Part shown: piece after piece, positions 1 through 6,832 of the stretch
Position numbering within the stretch: position 1 is the first letter of the stretch
Layout of the letters: every line of letters begins with the position of its first letter
DNA from: CADBRN01 sp050944685
GTDB taxonomy: Bacteria; Bacillota; Clostridia; Lachnospirales; Lachnospiraceae
Assembly: GCA_050944685.1 (NCBI GenBank)
Contig: JBMNRP010000019.1
Coordinates: forward strand, 1-50,005
Length of the DNA stretch: 50,005 nt
Direction: 5' to 3'
The notes under the pieces: model-generated
Seen by the model: only the letters and a program-made list of their open reading frames with translations
Told to the model about the DNA's origin: nothing
The model's database searches: none
Position numbers and translations under genes: made by a program

Positions 1-1
1 C

Positions 2-550
2 ACGGACAAAATGGTCCTGAACTGGTATGAGCACAAAAAGTTCACGACCCTGTACGTGGATGGCAATCACGAAAACTTCGAGGCACTGCTCTCCTATCCG
101 GAGACGGAATATGCCGGGGCGAAATGTCAGAAAATCCGCCCGCACGTTCTCCATATCAGGCGGGGCGAAGTCCTGCATCTTTGCGGTCACAAGATCTGGT
201 GTATGGGCGGAGCCAGCTCTCACGACAAAGAATACCGCATCGAACACATCTCCTGGTGGAAACAGGAAGAGCCGAGCGAAGCAGAATGGAGACATGCGGA
301 GGAAACACTGCTTCGTGAGAAACCGGATATCATCATCACGCATGAGGCGCCCGCCCGCCTGATCGCCGAGGAATCCAGAAATCTGGCCTCCCCTGTCGCC
401 AGGGCATTTGAGCGGATCGCCGTGCTGATCGAAGAAAACCATATTCCCGTCACAAACTGGTTTTTCGGTCATCACCATATGGACGCCGCCTGGAAAGAGG
501 GAAAAATTACATATTGCTGCCTTTACCATCAGGTGATCCGGATCCTCTGA
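2..550 (+). CDS. Metallophosphoesterase, 5'-truncated by the window edge
   Basis: This is the C-terminal 182 residues of a calcineurin-like metallophosphoesterase. The reading frame is open to the left edge, so the true start lies outside the window and the ATG at 11 is only internal. Visible metal-ligand motifs of the family are DGNHE about 20 residues in, ITHEAP near residue 110 and FGHHH near residue 155, corresponding to the GNH(E/D), H and GHxH blocks. The N-terminal DxH block is missing only because of the edge. The substrate cannot be told from this part. It is followed on the same strand by tRNA-Leu with its own promoter. Confidence 0.85.
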   Translation, partial: TDKMVLNWYEHKKFTTLYVDGNHENFEALLSYPETEYAGAKCQKIRPHVLHIRRGEVLHLCGHKIWCMGGASSHDKEYRIEHISWWKQEEPSEAEWRHAEETLLREKPDIIITHEAPARLIAEESRNLASPVARAFERIAVLIEENHIPVTNWFFGHHHMDAAWKEGKITYCCLYHQVIRIL

Positions 551-604
551 GGCATTCATTTTCCTCCTGCCCGATGCGGACCTCCGACGGCAGCCGATCC
601 ATTC

Positions 605-633
605 TTGCGTTAACAGGCCCCTCATGTTAAAAT
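605..633 (+). promoter_or_regulatory. Sigma-A-type promoter of tRNA-Leu(CAA)
   Basis: TTGCGT (605-610) and TAAAAT (628-633) are separated by 17 bases and lie 25 bases upstream of the tRNA 5' end, the expected distance for a short leader. Confidence 0.6.
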
Positions 634-658
634 AGCAAAGTGCTTTTCGTACGCACAT

Positions 659-743
659 GCCGGCATGTCGGAATTGGCAGACGAGACAGACTCAAAATCT
701 GTTGCTCTTCACGAGCGTGTGGGTTCGACCCCCACTGCCGGCA
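659..743 (+). tRNA. tRNA-Leu(CAA)
   Basis: The acceptor stem GCCGGCA/TGCCGGC, the D-arm, the anticodon loop CTCAAAA (anticodon CAA, reads UUG), a long class II variable arm and the GTGGG/CCCAC T-stem are all present. The discriminator is A and CCA is not encoded. It is one of only two tRNA genes on the plus strand here. Confidence 0.95.
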
Positions 744-788
744 TCCATATTTTTCAGCACAGCAGAGTCCTGTTCGTTCATTATTAAG

Positions 789-822
789 GAAGGGCAGGAC
801 CTGTATTTTTGTCCTGCCCTTC
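789..822. terminator. Hairpin terminator between tRNA-Leu and the convergent DUF5648 gene
   Basis: A perfect 12-bp stem (789-800 with 811-822) encloses a T-rich 10-base loop. It lies between convergent transcription units and is followed on plus by a weak TATTATAT stretch. It probably ends the tRNA transcript and may also serve the minus-strand gene ending at 863. Confidence 0.65.
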
Positions 823-862
823 TATTATATTCCCAATTCATGAACATTATTCTGTAGGAAAA

Positions 863-1438
863 TTAATCGTCACAATGATGTGTCTCGGAATGATGTGTGC
901 CGGAATGATCACATTCCGTATGGTGGGTCGTCTGGGTGCAGACGCCGTACCAGGCCGTTCCTTCTCCTCTCCATCCGATGCTGCACAGGTGGTCGTTCTC
1001 ACTCTTGCTCGTGGTATAGTTGTGACAGCCGGTCTTCGCATTGGCGTTATACTGTCTGTACAGCGGCACTGAATGATTTTGATCCGAATACCATCCGACT
1101 CCCTCGTATTTCCACCCGACCGAAACCAGATGATTCCTCTCACTCGCGTTCATGGTGTAATGGTGATCCCCGGCGACGGGATTGTACAGCCGGTAAACCG
1201 GATCGCCGGAAACCGGAGCATACCATCCGATTCCTTCATCGTGCCATCCGGCCCGAATGACATTATTTCTCTCAGTCAAATTTCCCGTGTAAAAATGCTC
1301 TCCTGTATTCGGATTATACAGGCGGTACATCGGTTTGCAGGATGTGCCTGCCGCGCGGACAGTTTGCACCTCCACAGGGGAACACAGTGCTGCTGCGATC
1401 GCAAGCAGACAGACCGGCAGTAGGAATCTTCTCTTCAT
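863..1438 (-). CDS. Secreted DUF5648-type repeat protein with His-rich tail
   Basis: The 191-residue product has a Sec signal peptide (about residues 1-30: basic start, hydrophobic core, AxA-like end). Three tandem repeats of about 43 residues follow, near 37-78, 82-123 and 127-168. Each starts with a YRLYN-like block, has a GEHFYT/GDHHYT/GCHNYT block and ends in GW-x-x-EG-x-x-WY. This pattern is that of the DUF5648 family, found on secreted proteins, often near enzymes or wall-binding modules; function unknown. After the repeats comes a tail of about 20 residues rich in His, Cys and Asp, suggestive of metal binding (inference). The start is supported by GGAG about 10 bases upstream. A membrane-anchored paralogue lies at 38401-39009. 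Confidence 0.8.
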   Translation of the reverse strand: MKRRFLLPVCLLAIAAALCSPVEVQTVRAAGTSCKPMYRLYNPNTGEHFYTGNLTERNNVIRAGWHDEGIGWYAPVSGDPVYRLYNPVAGDHHYTMNASERNHLVSVGWKYEGVGWYSDQNHSVPLYRQYNANAKTGCHNYTTSKSENDHLCSIGWRGEGTAWYGVCTQTTHHTECDHSGTHHSETHHCDD

Positions 1439-1641
1439 GTTAATCCATCTCCTTTAATAGATCCTCCGCAGAATTGCGGAGCTGCGGCACATATCACTGC
1501 GTTCTCCCGGATATATTTGGTTCTGAAAAAAGCAAGCGGTTTAATTACATTTTGGGGAAACGCACATCCGATATGCGTCAACCAGAAATCTGCCATCCCC
1601 CCGGCTGAACCGAAATCAAATTTCCTGCCAAAGCCATTATA
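1439..1641 (-). promoter_or_regulatory. Long structured leader of the DUF5648 gene with a candidate -10 box
   Basis: On minus, a TATAAT box (1636-1641) has only a weak -35. If it is used, the 5' UTR is about 190 bases. Within it, GGGGGA/TTTCCCC (about 1554-1602) encloses two small hairpins, a three-way-junction shape. Nearer the start, a 7-bp hairpin (1464-1470 with 1475-1481) competes with an alternative 6-bp pairing (1466-1471 with 1482-1487). No known riboswitch consensus was recognised. No other gene is seen in 1439-1695. Confidence 0.35.
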
Positions 1642-1695
1642 CCATAAATATGGACGCGTTATGTAAAATACGGGGCCCGGACTGCCGCCCGGAAG

Positions 1696-1728
1696 TAAAA
1701 AAGAACCCTGCCGTTTTGTGCAGGGTTC
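1696..1728 (-). terminator. Intrinsic terminator of lysA
   Basis: A perfect 9-bp stem (1703-1711 with 1720-1728) has an 8-base loop and is followed on minus by a run of six T. It begins 12 bases past the lysA stop codon. Confidence 0.92.
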
Positions 1729-1739
1729 CTAATGAACGA

Positions 1740-3011
1740 TCATCCGAACATTTTCTTATATTCCGGGGTGAAGTCCAGGGTGGCAAAATAATCCTTCGGA
1801 GTCTCCGCGCGGCGGATCATCTCCACGCTTCCATCGGAATGAAGAAGCAGTTCTGAGGACCAAAGGCGTCCGTTGTAGTTGTAGCCCATGGAAAAACCGT
1901 GTGCTCCGGTGTCGTGAATCACGAGCAGGTCTCCGATGTCGATCTTCGGGAGCCAGCGGTCAATAGCGAATTTATCGTTGTTCTCGCAGAGCGAGCCGGT
2001 CACGTCGTAGCGGTGATCGCACGGAAGATTTTCCTTCCCCATGACGGTAATGTGATGATACGCGCCGTACATCGCCGGCCGCATCAGATTGGCCGCGCAG
2101 GCGTCACATCCGATGTACTCTTTATAAATATGCTTCTGGTGGATCGCTCTTGTGACAAGGCAGCCGTACGGGCCCGTCATAAAGCGTCCCATCTCCGTGC
2201 AGAGACTGACATCTCCCATTCCGGCGGGAACGAGAATTTTTTCGAAGACCTCGCGGACGCCATCGCCGATCTTCAGAATATCATTCGGCTCTTCGTCCGG
2301 CTTGTAGGGAATACCGACCCCGCCCGAGAGATTGATGAAGGTAATGTGGCATCCGGTCTCTTTCTGAAGACGGACAGCCAGATCGAAGAGGATGCCCGCG
2401 AGCTGCGGGTAATATTCATTGGAGACCGTATTGCTGGCGAGGAACGCATGAATGCCGAACTCCTCCGCTCCTTTGGATTTCAGGATGCGGAACGCCTGAA
2501 AGATCTGCTCCTCCGTCATGCCGTACTTGGAATCACCCGGATTGTCCATGATCCCGTTGCTTAACCGGAAAAGACCGCCCGGATTAAACCGGCAGGAAAT
2601 TTTTTTCGGGATGTAACCGAGTGTTCTTTCCAGAAAATCAATGTGGGTAATATCGTCGAGATTAATGATCGCGTGGATCGACTCTGCCTTGACGTACTCC
2701 TCAGCGGGAGTCACATTGGACGAAAACATGATCTCGTCCCCGGAAAAACCGCAGGCCTCTGAGAGCATCAGCTCGGTCATGGAGGAGCAGTCGCATCCGA
2801 AACCGTAATCCCGGAAGATTTTCATCAGAGAGGGATTCGGCGTGGCTTTAACCGCAAAATACTCGCGGAAACCCGGATTCCACGAAAATGCCTTCTTCAC
2901 TTTCTCTGCATTTTCCCGGATTCCCTTTTCATCATACAGATGAAATGGCGTCGGATAGGTCTTGCAGATTTCTTCGAGCTGTTCCTTTGTCACAAATGGC
3001 TTCTTTTCCAT
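1740..3011 (-). CDS. lysA: Diaminopimelate decarboxylase-type PLP enzyme
   Basis: A fold-III PLP decarboxylase of 423 residues, most likely meso-diaminopimelate decarboxylase, the last step of lysine synthesis. The PLP-lysine motif YFAVKATPNP is at residues 51-60 (K55). CRFNPGG, the Gly-rich NLSGGVGIPY and the C-terminal CDACAANLMRP block, which carries the catalytic Cys of the family, are also visible. The variant HAFLASNT replaces the more common HxGS phrase, so another carboxylate substrate is possible. The start at 3011 is chosen over an upstream ATG at 3050 because AGGAAGG lies just before it and homologues start here. The rhomboid-like gene ends 35 bases upstream, so co-transcription is likely. 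Confidence 0.88.
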   Translation of the reverse strand: MEKKPFVTKEQLEEICKTYPTPFHLYDEKGIRENAEKVKKAFSWNPGFREYFAVKATPNPSLMKIFRDYGFGCDCSSMTELMLSEACGFSGDEIMFSSNVTPAEEYVKAESIHAIINLDDITHIDFLERTLGYIPKKISCRFNPGGLFRLSNGIMDNPGDSKYGMTEEQIFQAFRILKSKGAEEFGIHAFLASNTVSNEYYPQLAGILFDLAVRLQKETGCHITFINLSGGVGIPYKPDEEPNDILKIGDGVREVFEKILVPAGMGDVSLCTEMGRFMTGPYGCLVTRAIHQKHIYKEYIGCDACAANLMRPAMYGAYHHITVMGKENLPCDHRYDVTGSLCENNDKFAIDRWLPKIDIGDLLVIHDTGAHGFSMGYNYNGRLWSSELLLHSDGSVEMIRRAETPKDYFATLDFTPEYKKMFG

Positions 3012-3046
3012 TTTCCGATTTCCTTCCTGAGATGCAAAAATTCGTG

Positions 3047-3970
3047 TCACTCCACATGCTTGTGATTATAGAGGTGGTCGCTGCAGTATTCGTAATTGCC
3101 CTTGCATTTGCTGCAGAACCGGAACTCCAGATTCGGATCGTCCAGTTCTGTTCTGCCGCAGACCGCGCACCGGTGAATCGCTATTTTCGTGTGATTCCCG
3201 GCACCGGAGCTGTTCTGATGACCACGCGATGTGGCGTACGGTCCGGCCGACCTTCCGCTGTAGGCCTCCCGGAACTGCCTTCGTTTCTCCTTCTGGTGTT
3301 TAAATCCGGACCGCCTGTAGCTTCTTGACATGAAGAAGAAGATAATGGTGCTCGCGAGTGAGCAGAGAATCAGCACCAGCGTGATGATGTGGTACGGGCT
3401 CACGATTACGCTGTACACCAGATATACTACGTCCAGGATTGCCAGATATTTGATCTTCACCGGGATGATGAACATAAACAGCATCACCTGGTCCGGGAAG
3501 GTCATCGCAAATCCGAGGAATATGGACAGACTGACGTAATAGGTTGTGACAACGGACCCCCCGTACTGCGTGGAAACCGTGACAACCTGCCGGAAAAACG
3601 GATAGACCGCATACATGATGCACGTCCCGATGACGGTCATTATCATGCCAAAAAAAATGTAGAAATTATAGAGAAAATCGCCCCAGGCGCGCTCCAGCAT
3701 AGTGCCCAGCTGATAGTAGCAGATGAGCATGACGATTGTCCAGATATCGAAACTGGACGGCGGGATCAGCAGCCAGGAAACGATCCTCCAGATCTGTCCC
3801 TGCGCGATTTTGCCCGGGTCCAGCGACAGATAGCCGAGGATCGGAACGCCCTGTGCCCTCTGGATAAAATAGAGAATATATCCGATGACATAGGTGCCGA
3901 TAATATACAGCGTCAGATGTGAAATGGCATATTTGCCGATTTTCTTTTCCAGATTTTGAAGAAATTTCAT
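3047..3970 (-). CDS. Rhomboid-like membrane protein with C-terminal zinc ribbon, probably not a protease
   Basis: A 307-residue membrane protein with about six hydrophobic segments (residues 15 to 215) in a rhomboid-like arrangement, including a WRIVSWLLIPP block and a FIIPVKIKYLA block typical of rhomboid-related proteins. The catalytic GxSG serine motif of rhomboid proteases is not visible where expected, so it looks like a pseudo-rhomboid. A basic linker (about 220-260) leads to a soluble tail with CAVC (268-271), CSKC (286-289), another Cys and His residues, a zinc-ribbon pattern. GAGG seven bases before the ATG at 3970 fixes the start. It has its own strong promoter and is followed by lysA. 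Function unknown. Confidence 0.75.
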   Translation of the reverse strand: MKFLQNLEKKIGKYAISHLTLYIIGTYVIGYILYFIQRAQGVPILGYLSLDPGKIAQGQIWRIVSWLLIPPSSFDIWTIVMLICYYQLGTMLERAWGDFLYNFYIFFGMIMTVIGTCIMYAVYPFFRQVVTVSTQYGGSVVTTYYVSLSIFLGFAMTFPDQVMLFMFIIPVKIKYLAILDVVYLVYSVIVSPYHIITLVLILCSLASTIIFFFMSRSYRRSGFKHQKEKRRQFREAYSGRSAGPYATSRGHQNSSGAGNHTKIAIHRCAVCGRTELDDPNLEFRFCSKCKGNYEYCSDHLYNHKHVE

Positions 3971-4007
3971 AATACCCTCAATTACCATTCAGACTTACTA
4001 TCAAAGG

Positions 4008-4037
4008 ATTATAGTTTACCGCAGTGTGCTTTGTCAA
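4008..4037 (-). promoter_or_regulatory. Sigma-A promoter of the rhomboid-like gene and lysA
   Basis: On minus, TTGACA (4032-4037) and a perfect TATAAT (4008-4013) are separated by 18 bases, 38 bases ahead of the ATG at 3970. Confidence 0.85.
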
Positions 4038-4066
4038 ACCGGGATCGAAAACACAGGAAAAAAGAT

Positions 4067-4093
4067 GAAATCCCGGAAGGCGGGATTTCTTTT
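4067..4093 (+). terminator. Orphan terminator-like hairpin in a divergent spacer
   Basis: A perfect 9-bp stem (4067-4075 with 4081-4089) with a 5-base loop ends in TTTCTTTT on plus, and A-rich sequence precedes it. It lies upstream of both divergent promoters, so no annotated gene needs it. It may end a short RNA or antisense transcript. Confidence 0.6.
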
Positions 4094-4127
4094 CCGGCAA
4101 TGTCAGAGAAAATTCCGGCAGCCGGGC

Positions 4128-4157
4128 TTGCGGCCACGTCCCGCCGCATATTATAAT
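4128..4157 (+). promoter_or_regulatory. Sigma-A promoter of aroC
   Basis: TTGCGG (4128-4133) and TATAAT (4152-4157) are separated by 18 bases. The -10 box overlaps the upstream in-frame ATG at 4156, which rules that ATG out as the aroC start. Confidence 0.75.
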
Positions 4158-4212
4158 GATTCGTACAATAAACAGTCGGAATCATACTTCAGAAGGGATT
4201 ATCAGCAAGAAT

Positions 4213-5307
4213 ATGGCAGGTTCATCTTTTGGAAGAATGTTTTGCATTACCACGTGGGGAGAATCCCACGGAAAGGGAATCGGGGTCGTCGTCGACGGAT
4301 GTCCTTCCGGTCTTCCGCTCTCGGAGTCGGATATCCAGCCGTACCTGAACAGGAGGAAACCCGGTCAGAGCAGATTTGCCACACACCGGACGGAATCGGA
4401 CCAGGTGGAAATCCTGTCCGGGATATTTGAGGGAAAAACGACCGGAACCCCGATCTCCATGGTCGTGTTCAACAAAGATCAGCGTTCCGGAGATTATTCG
4501 AATATTGCAGAGGTTTTTCGCCCCGGCCACGCGGACTTCGGCTATTTTGAAAAATACGGGATCCGAGATTACCGGGGAGGCGGCCGCTCTTCCGGGAGGG
4601 AAACTATCGGACGGGTTGCGGGAGGAGCCGTCGCGGCGAAGCTGCTGAAGGAAATCGGCGTATCTGTCCTGGCCTACACGAAATCCATCGGCCCCGTAAA
4701 AATCCGGTCTTTCTCGGAAGAAGAGATTTCCCGGAATCCTTTCTGTATGCCGGATGCGGAGGCGGCACAGCGGGCTTCGGATTATCTGACCGCACGCATG
4801 GCGGAAAAAGATTCCTCAGGCGGCGTCATCGAGTGTATCGCAAAAGGGATGCCGGCCGGATTCGGGGACCCGGTTTTCCATAAGCTGGACGGGGATCTTG
4901 CACGGGCTCTGATGTCCGTCGGCGCCGTGAAAGCGGTGGAAATCGGGGACGGCATTGCGGTCTCGGAATCGACCGGTTCCGTCAATAATGACTCTTTCAT
5001 CCGCGGAGAAAACGGTTCCATCGTAAAAGCGACCAACCACTCCGGCGGGATTCTCGGGGGCATTTCCGACGGGAGCGACATCATCCTTCGGGCACACGTG
5101 AAGCCGACGCCTTCCATCGCCTCAGAGCAGCAGACTGTGCGGGAGGACGGGACTCCGGTCACGATCGAGATCCACGGGCGCCACGACCCGGTTATCGTGC
5201 CGCGTGCTTGCGTGGTCATTGAGTGCATGACTTCCCTCGTCCTCGCGGACGCGCTCCTCTGCGGGGCATGCTCGAAACTGGAAAACCTGAAGAAAATCGT
5301 AAAATAA
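4213..5307 (+). CDS. aroC: Chorismate synthase
   Basis: A 364-residue FMN-dependent lyase that converts 5-enolpyruvylshikimate-3-phosphate to chorismate, the branch-point of aromatic synthesis. The N-terminus (MAGSSFGRMF, TTWGESHGKGIG), RRKPGQS, the GGRSSGRET block, the GGILGGISDG region and the C-terminal RHDPVIVPR block are diagnostic, and the length is normal. The start at 4213 matches family N-termini; the ATG at 4156 overlaps the promoter. It is a single-gene unit on plus between its own promoter and a bidirectional terminator, with no other shikimate gene in the window. Confidence 0.97.
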   Translation: MAGSSFGRMFCITTWGESHGKGIGVVVDGCPSGLPLSESDIQPYLNRRKPGQSRFATHRTESDQVEILSGIFEGKTTGTPISMVVFNKDQRSGDYSNIAEVFRPGHADFGYFEKYGIRDYRGGGRSSGRETIGRVAGGAVAAKLLKEIGVSVLAYTKSIGPVKIRSFSEEEISRNPFCMPDAEAAQRASDYLTARMAEKDSSGGVIECIAKGMPAGFGDPVFHKLDGDLARALMSVGAVKAVEIGDGIAVSESTGSVNNDSFIRGENGSIVKATNHSGGILGGISDGSDIILRAHVKPTPSIASEQQTVREDGTPVTIEIHGRHDPVIVPRACVVIECMTSLVLADALLCGACSKLENLKKIVK

Positions 5308-5310
5308 GCC

Positions 5311-5342
5311 AAAAAAAGAAGCCGGCACATTTGCCGGCTTCT
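5311..5342. terminator. Bidirectional terminator between aroC and rplT
   Basis: A perfect 10-bp stem (5317-5326 with 5333-5342) has a 6-base loop. On minus it is followed by seven T, making a strong terminator for infC-rpmI-rplT. On plus it lies 9 bases after the aroC stop. Confidence 0.93.
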
Positions 5343-5412
5343 GTCTTATCCGAAGGGGATGGGTGATTCGCAGAAATGCAGCTCTTCGAAACGGACTCTC
5401 CCGCCGAAGAAT

Positions 5413-5769
5413 TTACGCGACCGCGTCCTTGGCGATCTCAGCGAGCTTTGCGAATCCCTCTTTATCATTAACCGCCATGTCGGCCAGGACCTTGCGGTCC
5501 AGATCAACGCCGGCTTTCTTCAGTCCGTCCATAAACACGCTGTAGGAAAGGCCGTTCATGCGGGCAGCGGCATTGATACGGGTGATCCAGAGCTGACGGA
5601 ACTGACGTTTTCTCTGCTTCCGTCCGGCATAGGCCGTCGCCTCGGCGCGCATAACCGCCTGCTTCGCATAGCGGTACTGTTTGCTTCTCGCACCCCTGTA
5701 TCCCTTAGCTTCTTTCAATACTCTGTTATGTTTTTTCTTGGCGTTCAGACCGCCTTTGATTCTTGCCAT
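5413..5769 (-). CDS. rplT: 50S ribosomal protein L20
   Basis: A 118-residue 23S rRNA-binding protein, needed early in large-subunit assembly and usually the translational repressor of its own operon. MARIKGG at the start, the AKGYRGARSKQYRYAKQA block and RQLWITRINAAAR are family hallmarks. The start at 5769 is chosen over an upstream ATG because MARIKG is the universal N-terminus. It is the last gene of infC-rpmI-rplT and is followed by a strong terminator. Confidence 0.98.
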   Translation of the reverse strand: MARIKGGLNAKKKHNRVLKEAKGYRGARSKQYRYAKQAVMRAEATAYAGRKQRKRQFRQLWITRINAAARMNGLSYSVFMDGLKKAGVDLDRKVLADMAVNDKEGFAKLAEIAKDAVA

Positions 5770-5854
5770 TTCATCTTCCTCCTGTCTATGCACACGGCGG
5801 AGTGCCCGCCGTTATCTTCAATCTTGCAAAAATTAGAATGCACGCCGTCCGGAA

Positions 5855-6052
5855 TCAGAGATACGGCATAATCTTTTTCATGGTCTTGACGTTGGTCGGA
5901 TCCGTAACAACAGGCTTGCGGAGATTTCTTTTTCTTTTGGTGGTCTTTTTCGTAAGAATATGACTTGCGTATGCTTTATGTCTGACCAGCTTTCCTGTTC
6001 CTGTTTTTTTGAAACGCTTCGCGGCTGCTCTTTTTGTTTTTACCTTTGGCAT
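5855..6052 (-). CDS. rpmI: 50S ribosomal protein L35
   Basis: A very basic 65-residue protein with the family start MPKVKTKRAAAKRFK and the KKTTKRKRNLRKP block. The start at 6052 follows an AGGAGG-type site; the upstream in-frame ATG at 6091 lies in the infC 3' end and does not match the family. It sits between infC and rplT in the conserved order. Confidence 0.97.
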   Translation of the reverse strand: MPKVKTKRAAAKRFKKTGTGKLVRHKAYASHILTKKTTKRKRNLRKPVVTDPTNVKTMKKIMPYL

Positions 6053-6071
6053 TGTTTCATTCCTCCTGTCA

Positions 6072-6587
6072 TTATTTATTCCGCTTTTCACCCAGAACCA
6101 TCGTCATGTTTCTGCCTTCCATCTTCGGAGGCTTCTCAATGACCGCGACATCTTCGAGCTTCTCGGCAAAGAGATCCATAATCTCTCTTCCATTGCCGAT
6201 GTGCGCCATCTCCCGACCGCGGAAACGCAGGGTCACCTTCACTTTGTTTCCCTTGGTCAGAAACTTCCTCGCGGCACTCGCTTTTGTATTCAGATCGTTG
6301 GTATCAATGTTCGGGGAAAGACGAACTTCCTTGATCTCGACGATCTTCTGCTTTTTGCGGGCTTCGCGTTCTTTGCGCGACTGCTCATATCTGTATTTGC
6401 CATAGTCAATGATCCGGCATACGGGCGGCTTTGCGCGCGGCGCGATCTTAACGAGATCGAGACCCGCCTCCTGCGCCTTCGCATACGCTTCGGCGGAAGA
6501 CATGATTCCAAGCTGCTCGCCGTTCTCACCGATCAGCCGAACTTCTCTGTCACGAATTTGTCCATTGATCTGTAAATCGTTACTAAT
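6072..6587 (-). CDS. infC: Translation initiation factor IF-3 with AUU start codon
   Basis: A 171-residue IF-3 that binds the 30S subunit and proofreads the start codon. The frame extends 28 codons upstream of the first ATG (6503), and this extension (IRDREVRLIGENGEQLG) is the conserved IF-3 N-terminus. The only fitting start is ATT at 6585-6587, with GGAGGT 8 bases upstream. AUU is the classic infC start, which lets IF-3 repress its own translation. The N-domain is followed by the basic RKEREARKKQK linker and a C-domain with RGREMAH. It heads the operon with rpmI and rplT behind a leader attenuator. Confidence 0.96.
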   Translation of the reverse strand: MSNDLQINGQIRDREVRLIGENGEQLGIMSSAEAYAKAQEAGLDLVKIAPRAKPPVCRIIDYGKYRYEQSRKEREARKKQKIVEIKEVRLSPNIDTNDLNTKASAARKFLTKGNKVKVTLRFRGREMAHIGNGREIMDLFAEKLEDVAVIEKPPKMEGRNMTMVLGEKRNK

Positions 6588-6603
6588 TGCCGTGTACCTC
6601 CCC

Positions 6604-6778
6604 GGATAAAATAAAAAGCGGATAGGTGCATAACTATCCGCTTAATATCATACTGCCGCCGCAACACAGACGCCCCGTCCGAAAAAACGGATGAGACTGC
6701 TGTCTGGCCATTATTAACCCGGGTCACGGCAATTCAGCGTGCCAAGGTGAGAGCGGATACTCTGCTTCCTTTATCAAC
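6604..6778 (-). promoter_or_regulatory. Leader of infC-rpmI-rplT, probable L20-type autoregulatory leader
   Basis: About 170 bases of untranslated leader lie between the promoter and infC. It contains an upstream hairpin near 6680-6696 (CCG-T6-CGG type), other pairable stretches, and a perfect intrinsic terminator just before the infC ribosome-binding site. In Bacillota this operon is repressed by L20 binding a leader that favours a terminator; that identity is inferred here from position, and only the terminator is directly visible. Confidence 0.65.
6607..6643 (-). terminator. Attenuator terminator in the infC leader
   Basis: A perfect 10-bp stem (6616-6625 with 6634-6643) with an 8-base loop is followed on minus by TTTTTATTTT. 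It ends about 10 bases upstream of the infC GGAGGT, so it controls read-through into the operon. Confidence 0.92.
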
Positions 6779-6784
6779 TCCAAT

Positions 6785-6814
6785 ACGATACCATGCGTCA
6801 TTCGGCAGTGTCAA
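6785..6814 (-). promoter_or_regulatory. Sigma-A promoter of infC-rpmI-rplT
   Basis: On minus, TTGACA (6809-6814) and TATCGT (6785-6790) are separated by 18 bases, just downstream of the thrS stop. The -35 is perfect. Confidence 0.7.
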
Positions 6815-6832
6815 GACTTTTTCATAAAAATC

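Noticed and set aside
640..857. Two overlapping short frames across tRNA-Leu(CAA)
   Set aside because: They cover the tRNA and its terminator, have no ribosome-binding site and no family resemblance.
4156..4212. Upstream ATG of aroC at 4156
   Set aside because: It overlaps the -10 box TATAAT of the aroC promoter and lacks a Shine-Dalgarno site; homologues start at the ATG at 4213.
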